DNA from: Bryoerythrophyllum caledonicum
Taxonomy: Eukaryota; Streptophyta; Bryopsida; Pottiales; Pottiaceae
NCBI GenBank assembly: GCA_963971425.1
Contig: OZ020519.1
Coordinates: forward strand, 8,820,028 to 8,884,027
Reading direction: 5' to 3'
DNA length: 64,000 nt
The notes below the pieces were generated by a model. That model saw only the letters and a list, made by a program, of their open reading frames with translations, was not told where the DNA came from and did no database searches. This document shows positions 55,483-64,000 of this stretch, in pieces. The position numbers and the translations under genes were made by a program. How positions within the stretch are numbered: position 1 is the first letter of the stretch; each line of letters opens with the position of its first letter.

Positions 55483-58400
55483 TTAGTCCGTTTCCGATGT
55501 ATCTTCCATGCCTTCGTCCTCTTCCTCAATGTATGAATCATTGTCTTCTTGTTGGCTTAGGCTTGAATCATCTCCTGACATGTCCTCAAAGCAATATCTG
55601 CCATCTCTCTTCTTGAATGCCTTGATTCTCTTGCCAGCTACTGGAATTCTCAATAGCGTTCCATCTAACTCACGAAGTGTGTAAGTAGCATTATTATGTA
55701 CTTCCACCACTACATATGGTCCAAACCATCTACGTGCAAACTTTCTGAGAGTACTATGTTGATGCTCCAGAGTGCTATCAAACACTAATACCCAATCCCC
55801 AACTCGAATCTGGTTTGTCCTCAACCGATGAGTTCTATCAAATCTGGCTTTGTTCTTCAACCGCGCTATCTTCATCCTTTCGATGGCCACATTGTGGTCT
55901 TCAGGCAATCTTTCCAATTGCTTTATGCGGAGTTCTAATAATCTTTCTGTGCTAACTCCATCTTTCCAATCCAAAAACACCCAAGTAGGCAATGAGTCTT
56001 CTACAGGCAATATTGATTTTTGTCCCATCATAAGCTCAATTGGCATATAGCCAGTGACAGTACTATGTGTAGTCCTGTCTGCCCACAATGCAAATGGTAG
56101 AAGTCTAGGCCAATGCTTTGGTTTTCCTTTACAGGCTTTGACAAGTGCGTTGATGATTGGAGGATGTCCTCGTTCACTCTTGCCATTAGCCTCAGGGTTA
56201 TAAGCGGTAGTTAGCCTCAGTTTCACACCATACCTTTGAAAAAAACTTCTAGCTTCAGCTGCATTTAATTCTCCACGATCTGCTCTCATTCTGCCAACAC
56301 TACCATATCTGCTGAAAATGTCTTCTAGGATGAACCTACAAATTCCTTCGGTAGACTTAGTTCTTAAGGCTCTACCTTCTACAAAATTTGAGAGTTCTTC
56401 CCTTGCCAAAACAAGGTACTTCATACTCCACAAACCTGATGGCATCGCGACTAAATCAATTACCCATTGAAAATGTATGGCAAGTGGGTAGGTTGGATGC
56501 AACTCATCTCTGTATCTAATTTTTGATTGGAGTTGACAATCAATGCATGAAGCTACAAATTCTTCCACATCCTTGTACAAACCCTTCCACCAATACCGTT
56601 CTTTGATTTTGTTGTAAGTGGCCCAAATCCCTCTGTGTCCTGCCCAAAGTGTGTCATGAAATTCTTTGAGGACTTGATTTTTGGTATCAGTATCATCAAC
56701 CACTCTTAACGGCACCCCATCTTTCCTCTTTGGCCTCTTCCATAACAATCCATCTCTCAAAAGATAACCATAAGACTGGTGTCTAATATCTTTATATGTC
56801 TTGTCTGACCAGTCTCTATGTTTCTTCAAAGTGCTGAGATATAAGCCAATATCCTTCAGCCTTCCTTCAAATAGATCTACCTTGAAAGGTAAATCACCAT
56901 CACTTAAGTCCAACCCATCAAGTGTCATAACATAACCATAATCCCTTTCCTCATAGTCCTCTCCAATCTCTTGTGCCACCATCTCTTCCTCGCACATAAA
57001 TCTGGCTCTTGATAACATATCTGCCACTGAATTCATCTTGCCAGTAATATGTGTTAACACAGGATTCAGTGATCTGATATATGCTATCCATCTCAGCATT
57101 GCAATATCTGGAGTAGAGCAATTAGCCACCATTCCGAGTAATGGTAAACAATCAGTCTCAAGCACAACATCAGCACCAATTAAATAGTTTCTTTCTGCCT
57201 TCAATGCTGTAAGTGCCCCTAAAAGTTCTCTCTTCACTTGTGGATACGCTCTTTGACGTTCTGTGAGAATTCTTGCTCCAAATCTTATGGCATACCTTCG
57301 TCCTTCTGCATCATCTTAACCAACAGCCCAACCTGTAGCAATTGGACTGGTATCAACTGTTATAACGACTGGTCTACCACAGTTGTAATCCACTTGCTTC
57401 AAAACTGGTGGAGACATCAAAGTTTCCTTCAAGCCTTCCATGGCTAACTCTTGTTTTTGCCCCCACTTGAATTTAATCCCTTTCCTCAAAAGCTTGTACA
57501 ACGGATCAGCAAGATGAGCAAAATGTGGAACCCATGTTTGGTAGAAGACACAAGCCCCTAAAAACCTCCTTACTTCAGTGATGCTACCACATGGCTTCAT
57601 CCTAGAGATAGCATCTACTTTCTCAGGGTTAGGTTTTTTGCCGTATACTCCACACAAATGACCAACCACAATAATCTCATCAACACCAAACTTGGACTTC
57701 TCTATGGATAATGTCAAGTCCACCTCTCCAAGTCTGTTTAAGATCATTTCCACATCTCTTATGTGGTTCTTGACAAATACTCTGCAACCATCGTCATCCG
57801 TAGTCAAGTCCTTGATTTCTTCTTTGCAGCCTTTAATGGGAATATCATCTACAAAGGGTATAGTTTTCTCAGGCACAAAATTCTTGAGGATCTGGTTCAT
57901 CGCGTTTTGCATATGCGCCACCGAATTAGTGGCTCCCTGGGGCAATGTGCACATTCTAACAAGTCCTAATGGAGTTTTCATGGTAGTCAGATCTCTGCTT
58001 TCGTTCGCAAGTTGGAACTGATCATAACCAGAATATAAGTCTCCAATGGAATAGATGGCATGTCCTGCAAATGCTTCAGCAACCTCATCCACAATTGGCC
58101 CTGACCCTTTGTTTCTAATAGTAACCTTATTGGCTGGCTGCATATCTTGTATAAATCTAAGTGCACCAGACTTCTTTGGCACTGTAAACCAACGGTTGGA
58201 GTATGGAGCCATTGAAGGCTCAAGTATACCCATCTGCATCTTCTCTTTCAACAAATTCACCAACTTAGGAAGTAATGCTCTTGGCACTGGTATAGGCTTT
58301 AAGTCCCACGGCACATGAGGAACTGTAAAAATCACCATTGGTACAACCACACTAGGATGGACACATCCAATTTCTTCTTGTGAAGAAGAAAATGATTTCC

Positions 58401-59037
58401 CATGTTTAGAGAGCATATCTTGGAACATTTTTCTCTCTTGTACATGTAAGAAATCACCCCCTCCAATCTTTAGTCCAGCCAATGACTCCTCAGTAAACTT
58501 GTGCCCAATTTTCCTTGTTTCTCTTAGCCCTGGCTCCTTTTCAGCTTGCTTGATATGTTCCTCAGTGTCTGGTGGCAATTGAGTTGCCACCGGCCTCACT
58601 TTCTTCGCCACGGTCTTGTATTTGGTATTAACCCTAGCCTCAAGATGAGAAACATAACTTCCGGTAGACTCCATGGTTGTTCTTGTTTCCAGTACCTCAT
58701 CATAAAGTTCCCTTGAATGAATCTCGATTATAACATCTCTTGGTCCCGAGCTTTGAGCTAACACTCCTTCCAAAGTCCTTATTATATCGTCTGAAAAACC
58801 TTCCTCTTCTATAACTCCTGTAATATACTCATCACTCAATACCACACCCACTCTTTTTAATTTTTCTTCAGTCTTTCTAATCCATCTCTTATGTACACGG
58901 TCCAACTCTGTAATTTTTGTAAAGCTGACCAAACCATCCTTTGCTAAACTTAAAAGTCCACAACCACCATTTTTTACACTGGGGAATGTAGTATTCGATG
59001 ATCTGTTAGCACCCGTGGATCCCCAGTCTCCACGCGT
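55483..59037 (-). pseudogene. Pol of the Ty3-type element (reverse transcriptase, RNase H, integrase)
   Basis: A single frame runs from about 59037 to 55483 with one stop (TAA at 57316-57318, just inside RNase H after TGWAVG). RT motifs: FIQDMQPANKVT, SIGDLYSGYDQF, LPQGATNS and the catalytic FVDD (in PFVDDIPIKG). RNase H starts with ITVDTSPIATGWAV and has LETDCLPLLGMV and HITGKMNSVADMLSRA. Integrase has the HHCC zinc site (HRG...CIDCQ), Asp in WVIDLVAM, Asp in MRADRGELN and Glu in NGKSERGH, then a GPYVVVEVHNNATYTLRELDG tail; no chromodomain. The block IIVVGHLCGVYGKKPNPEKV and the integrase tail resemble fungal Ty3 elements more than the common plant lineages. It is in the -1 frame relative to protease. 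Confidence 0.88.
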
Positions 59038-59042
59038 GCAAT

Positions 59043-61700
59043 CTAGAAATCCTGAAAGTCTTCGTTGCCACGGTCATAACCCATAGGTTCATCTCTAAGC
59101 TGATCCCTATGCCTCTCATTGTTTGATTTCACGGTGAGAAACTGTACAGCTTGCATCCCATCCAAACTACGAATTCTTGCATAGTGTGAGCCATCATCCA
59201 AAACCTTGGTCTCCATCCTTGTTGCTGTAATATATGGCTGACCAAGAATAATAGGATAAGACCCATAGTTTTGAACAAAGTAGTTTTGTTCCACCTCAAC
59301 ATTTCCAATCTTGGTTTTGACCGCTGGACATGCTCCATACAACTTGCCTTTCTCATTGTTTGCTGCCCGCATCACCCATCCATGGTTAATATCAATAGGC
59401 CATTTTCCTTTCTCATATAACTTCCTGGATATGATATTAATTTCTGAACCATGGTCCACAAGGGCTAAAAAAGTCTCATCCAAGTCTCCAAGTTTAACAC
59501 GTGTCTCTGTAGTGGCTCTTGCCCAAAATGGATGAGTAAAAGCTGTCATTGCTTCACTCCCACGCATCACTTGAGACTTGTTGTGCAAACAACAAGAAAC
59601 ATTGGCTTCTATAAAAGCCTCTTCTCTACTGACTCGCTGTAGTGTATCGTCCTCCACAAGTGCTCTGTCTTTCTCTTCCACCACCCTCTCTTCTTGGTTC
59701 TTGTTAGAATTTGCTTCAACCATATTCTTGCCACTACAGCTGCAAGCAAACATTTTCAAAACCTCATCCTCCATTTCTCCATTCAATAGTTCTTCAATTC
59801 CTTCATCATCTTCATCAGTCTTCATAAAGACACACTCTGTCTTCTTCTCTTGGCCTTCTGTATCCACATGGTCATACATCAATGCAAATACTTGACCAAT
59901 TTCTTCCTCCTCATCTTCTGTCATATGAGTGTCCAATGCTCTAGTCATCACTATTTCGACAGTGATCTGTCTCTTCCTCTTGATGACATCAATGATGAGC
60001 TCATGAAAGTCCTTTTTGGCTATGCCAAGGGCTTCCCTCAGAGTAAACTCTATCTTGGCATCCAAAATCCTCTCTTCTAGAATACCTTTCATATCGATAG
60101 AGGTCTCAATATCAGACTGAAGTCTATAAGCCGGTGCTTTGCCTTTCCCCTTTACTCCATCTTCCTTCGCTTTCTTCTCACCACTCATTATTTCCTCCCA
60201 CTTCTCCTTCGGAAGCGGTGCACCTCCTGGATGAGAGGTAGAAGGTCGTCCTTCTTGCCTTTGTCGTGTTTGACCTGCTGGGCCTTGATTCTGAACATTT
60301 TCCTTCCCAACAGGTGTCTTCTTCTTGCTAGCAGGTTCTTCAGCTTCATCTTCTGTATTTCTACCTCTCTTCACTTCTACAATCACATCCTGAGGCTCTT
60401 TCTCTCCATTCTCACTTCCCAAGTAGGCTTTGATGGTATTAGAGTCCACAGGATCATCCCAACCCGTTAGACTTCTGATAATTTGAGCCCCCCTGATCAT
60501 AACTTCTCGATTCGGATTTGATAATGCTTCCACCCCATTCTGTACTACTTGAATATTGTAAGTTTCAGCATCTCTGAGATGAATAGAGCTAGTCCTACCT
60601 AGCTTATCATCCACCAATTTCTTCATCCCTCCTTTACCAAAATTCGTGGCCAGTGGATCACCTGATGTAGCATCTCTGATCATCCCTTCTCTGAAAATGA
60701 TGATACCCGCCTTCAAGTCATCTGCAAGAAACTTGCAGTCTCCACGTTTGTGACTCGGGTCATCACAATAAATACATCGCACAACAAATCCTCTTGAGCC
60801 ATCAGCAGGGCGGGTGTCGTTCATCATACGGCCTTTTTTCAGAGCACTCATCTCCACCTTCAGTTCCTTGAGGCCTTTCACAAGATCTTCAAGAGTGTCA
60901 TTATCAAGGATTTTGCCACTAGACGAACTTGATGGCGTTGAAGATACCGAAGATGCTGGAGTCTTGGAAAACGATACCACTGGTGCATCACCCCTCGATA
61001 TAACTCCACGAGCCTTTACACGTTGCTGCTTGGCAATAAGGCTCACTAACTCCTCCAATCTCCTCCAGTTGGGATCAAAACCTCCCTCGGCTGTCACGTC
61101 TTGAAGAATAAGAAGGAGTCTGTCTTCCAAAACATCATCAGCAGCTTGGAGAAATAACTCGGACTTCCTCGTATCAAGAAGCCGCTTCTCAGATAGTGGA
61201 AGTTGACCATACTTCTTCTCAAACTCTCTCTAGAGTTCGTTCGGCCCCATGGTCTTTCCAGGCTGCATTTCCACCCACTCCAAGAATGCCCTCTTAGACA
61301 TTCGCTGAGAATCTTCATCAAAATACTCTTCCTTCAACCTCTCAGCAAACCTTGCCCATGTATTTACATTCACTGCATCATGGAGTTCTCTCACTCTTTC
61401 TCGAATCTCGGGCACAACCGCAAGATCAAACGTCTCTATCATTCGTGCCTCAGGCACCTGATAAATCTCCATCTCACAAGTGTATGCCCTCAAAAACCCC
61501 GTGATATTCTTGCCATCAAATCTTCCAATCTTACTGATGACATCCCTCAATGCTTTCGTAGCTCCTTGTCCTGCCATATTAGTAGCCTGTTGGCCCATAA
61601 ACAACTGCATGGCCCGAACAAAGTCCGCCGTGAAATTGACACCACCACCAATATCTCCAACACCACCCCCAGAGGATGACCCACCGTCGTGATCTCCCAT
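59043..61700 (-). pseudogene. Gag and protease of the Ty3-type element
   Basis: Start chosen at ATG 61700 (GDHDGGSSSGGG), downstream of the primer-binding site. The frame continues to TAG at 59043, broken once by TAG at 61230-61232 (after MGPNEL); on both sides the sequence reads on smoothly. Gag capsid-like text: LRAYTCEMEIYQVPEARMIE and FAERLKEEYFDEDSQRMSKR. The zinc knuckle is CIYCDDPSHKRGDC (C-x2-C-x4-H-x4-C). A charged linker follows, then the aspartic protease with ALVDHGSEINIISRKLYE (DHG instead of DSG/DTG) and PIILGQPYITATRMETK. The protein ends GNEDFQDF, and pol is reached by a -1 frame change in the overlap. Confidence 0.85.
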
Positions 61701-61732
61701 CTTGTCTTGACCAAATAAGTAGCCCCAAGGCT

Positions 61733-61750
61733 CTCTCAGTGGAAGCACCA
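61733..61750 (-). other. Primer-binding site
   Basis: TGGTGCTTCCACTGAGAG on the minus strand starts two bases after the 5' LTR. It begins with TGG, complementary to the CCA of a tRNA whose 3' end would read ...AAGCACCA. I did not identify the tRNA. Confidence 0.75.
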
Positions 61751-61752
61751 AA

Positions 61753-63353
61753 TGTCGTGGAGAGAGAATTTGCCTTGGGAAAACGCAGGGTTCTTGGCTG
61801 CTACCAATTTCAGTAAAGGAAGAAGGGAGGTGTAATAAAGGCGATCTTCATTGGTGATAAATTTGAAATAATACAAAGTAAGACTTAGATCTTCAATAAA
61901 GGTAAACTTCTTGACTCATCTTGACAAACCCTCGCAAGTGATTAAACAAGTAGTTTGAATGAACTTGGGGCAGCAGAATCTTCTCTCATTCTATCAAGCT
62001 CTACCACTTCATACTTAACTTTATATGAGCATGCAATAGCTTCTTAGAAAGCTAATATAGTAAGGCTCATACGTACAAAATTTAAATATAAAAATATCTA
62101 TACAAATGCTTCTATAAGGAATCAAAGTCACTGCTCTAATTTGCTCAAGGCAGCTGACTCCTTTCCACTCAATCTAGCATAACTCTCTCAAACCAACTCC
62201 AATCCACTTACGTAATAGCTTTTTGAAAAGCTAACAACAAGATCAACAAGTGATAAAATTCTCAATCCTACTGATTCTATATTCAATGAACTATAGTTGC
62301 TCAAAGTCACTGCTTGAAACTTGTGGAAAACAACCCGCTCCTCCGAGAACACTCCTTCAATAGATCAAGTGCCACGACTCCATAACAACTCGGATTTGAG
62401 CTTATGATAGCTCATTGGAAAGCTAATACAATCAACACTATACACACAAAGATTCATTATCTCACTCTTTGTATACAAGTTTCTACATGGAATCAAAGTT
62501 ACTGCTCTCGAAAATTCATGGCAGCAGTACCCTCTTTTATTCAAATCCACACCACAGCTTCTACATAACTCCGATTGGAGTGTGTGATAGCTTGTTGGAA
62601 AGCTATTAACAAGTTCTACAACACTCTAAAAACTGACATCAAAACTCACAAAACTCTACCTCTCACACTGGAAAACCCGAGCGTCTTTTTATACTAAATG
62701 GAGGAGGCTTAGGCTGAGGGAGGAGGGAAGAAAAGTCAAGGGCCTAAATCAGCCCATGCTTCTCTAGCCTTCCTTTTGACTCACCCTTGGACACCAAAGT
62801 CTATTTACCTCCAAATCTTATCCAAATCTTCCCACATAAGCCTAGCTTGACTTTTATTTCCTAACCTATAACTCTACTACAAGTTGGCACTATATTTCTC
62901 CCCCTAAACTAACCCCCAAACTAAACATTTCTTATTTCTACTACAAACTATAATACCATAACACTCTGTTTAAGTTTTTTGATCTCAGAAGAGTTAGAGA
63001 ATAGCTTAAATATCACTAGAGCCCACGTACTGCCATCGACCGCGGCTTAGTTCGGCTGGCTAAACTTTTCGTTGCACCTCGCCGGTCCGGGTTCGATTCC
63101 TTGACTTGTCAGAGCGGCTGGCGCTCGCGCGGTCAGGGGACTGCCGGAATCAGCAGCAAATCCAGCTGGTGGACGCTCCTAAGCCCTGAGCTAGTGACAA
63201 GATGCAGTAAAGATCCTCTAAGATAAGCTTCTGGCCTGGTAGGGTAATTGAGGAAAAAGCCATTTATTCTCCACAATTACCTTAACCAGCTAAATTCCCC
63301 ATTTTTCTTCTCAATCTTATTTTTTATATCATGAACTATATTGCATCACGACA
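61753..63353 (-). repeat. 5' LTR of the Ty3-type element (1601 bp)
   Basis: Near-identical partner of 53841-55440, one base longer. It should carry promoter and polyadenylation signals for the element. The internal ~180-bp repeats (cores at about 62036, 62215, 62407, 62587) and the tRNA-like module (about 63041-63102) are all duplicated here. Confidence 0.95.
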
Positions 63354-63357
63354 CCGC
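63354..63357. repeat. Target site duplication (right), CCGC
   Basis: Second copy of CCGC, directly after the 5' LTR end CACGACA. Confidence 0.7.
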
Positions 63358-64000
63358 ACCCTTATACAAAGTTTCTTGAAGACAACTAAAATATTACAGA
63401 CCATGAAAACTCAATACATAAGGAACTATATGACTTATTACATAGTCAAGCCATACCTCCCTCAAATGAAACAATAAAACTACAATTCCCTTACCTCCCT
63501 AACAATCTCATCAATGAATCACTCAAATATTTAGACCCTATACCAGAATACACCCACCCACCTCCACCACTTCCCTACATCCCTCCACAAAATCAAAACA
63601 ATAGATCAAATCAAGAAAATACATACATAATCACATGGAATGCCTCCTCTCTAAACACTGCCCTTCCTAGCTTACAAAATTTGGTCACGCACACAGACAC
63701 ACCACCAACCCTCATAATTATACAAGAAACAAAATCATCCGCCACAAAATCTACAAAATATATACAAAATATATTTCAAGACTATAAACTCATCTTTAAC
63801 AATACACATGCACTTACAAGATGCATTCAACAACGGAGACCATACACACCAGGCCGCCGTGGCCTCCTTACACTAATACACAAAAAATATGCCTTCCCGG
63901 GTAACATCAACAAAATTCCTACCCCAATGGAGATATCACCTTACATTCAAATAATCAAAATTACTAATCACCCTCTACAACCATGGTTAATCTTTCACAT
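63358..64000 (+). pseudogene. LINE-B ORF2, endonuclease domain start (right part), runs off the window
   Basis: Resumes the frame left at 53840 (joined across one CCGC). One in-frame TAA occurs near 63391-63393; after it the frame is open to the end of the window. A Pro-rich linker (YTHPPPPLPYIPPQNQ) is followed by ITWNASSLNT and LIIIQETKSS, the first two motifs (Asn and catalytic Glu) of apurinic-type LINE endonucleases, and GRRGLLTLIHKKYA further on. The rest lies beyond 64000. Confidence 0.75.

Larger units (their letters stand above)
53841..63353 (-). mobile_element. Ty3/gypsy-type LTR retrotransposon, 9.5 kb, nearly intact structure
   Basis: Complete element on the minus strand: 5' LTR 61753-63353, primer-binding site 61733-61750, gag and protease 61700-59043, pol (reverse transcriptase, RNase H, integrase) about 59037-55483, polypurine tract 55441-55452, 3' LTR 53841-55440. 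Termini TGTCGTG...CACGACA. Domain order RT-RNH-IN is that of Ty3/gypsy. The coding region has two in-frame stops and a change of frame between protease and RT. It lies within LINE-B ORF2 and is the youngest insertion recognised here. Confidence 0.93.
50753..64000 (+). mobile_element. LINE-B: non-LTR retrotransposon with two nested insertions, open at window end
   Basis: ORF1 (50753-52569), an A-rich spacer, then ORF2 with a 2A-like leader (53438-53482) and an endonuclease start (about 63610 on). A 131-bp antisense LINE end interrupts ORF1, and a 9.5-kb LTR retrotransposon interrupts ORF2. Reverse transcriptase and 3' end lie beyond 64000. The sense strand is strongly G-poor, as in LINE-A. Confidence 0.8.

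Noticed and set aside
1-64000. CRISPR arrays, rRNA genes, bacterial operons
   Set aside because: None seen. The tandem repeats present (5086-5183, 33311-33472, 43090-43285) have no unique spacers between identical repeats, and the window is eukaryotic.

Overview
The window looks like nuclear DNA of a land plant. It holds four intron-containing plant genes: phosphoglycerate kinase, an ascorbate-oxidase-type multicopper oxidase, a K-segment dehydrin and a SERK-type LRR receptor kinase. Exons are GC-rich and introns AT-rich. The genes sit far apart in repeat-dense, AT-rich intergenic DNA. The repeat set (a LINE with RNase H, and a Ty3 element resembling fungal rather than flowering-plant lineages) makes me lean towards a non-flowering land plant, but the sequence does not settle this.

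Layout. 1-1425: 3' end of a LINE (LINE-A) with a hairpin-rich 3' UTR. 1474-2067: unknown minus-strand ORF. 2724-4308: PGK on the minus strand, with its N-terminal exon(s) lost next to an exact 200-N assembly gap. 5.1-10 kb: tandem repeats, TIR elements and an orphan exon-like fragment. 11473-13403: ascorbate oxidase (minus). 13.6-19.6 kb: MITE-like elements, many bounded by TTAA. 19994-21611: dehydrin (minus) with a G-box upstream. 22-27.5 kb: more nested TIR elements and a tRNA-derived SINE. 27961-32830: a complete 12-exon SERK gene (plus). 33-49.3 kb: tandem repeats and decayed ORFs, apparently transposon-borne, including coiled-coil, zinc-binding and PHD-like pieces. 50-64 kb: a second LINE (LINE-B).

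LINE-B is the most informative part. Its ORF1 is split by a 131-bp antisense copy of the same 3' end seen in LINE-A, flanked by a 9-bp near-perfect target duplication. Its ORF2 starts with a 2A-like motif (GDIETNLGP). ORF2 is then split by a 9.5-kb Ty3-type LTR retrotransposon (53841-63353, minus) with nearly identical 1600-bp LTRs and a 4-bp duplication, CCGC. ORF2 resumes afterwards and shows the start of an endonuclease domain before the window ends.

The host genes are unrelated single genes (glycolysis, apoplastic redox, desiccation protection, receptor signalling). I see no operon, CRISPR array or biosynthetic cluster. The novelty lies in the transposon biology: a structured LINE 3' end, a 2A-like ORF2 leader, an LTR built of repeats and carrying an antisense tRNA-like module, and a population of TTAA-bounded elements.
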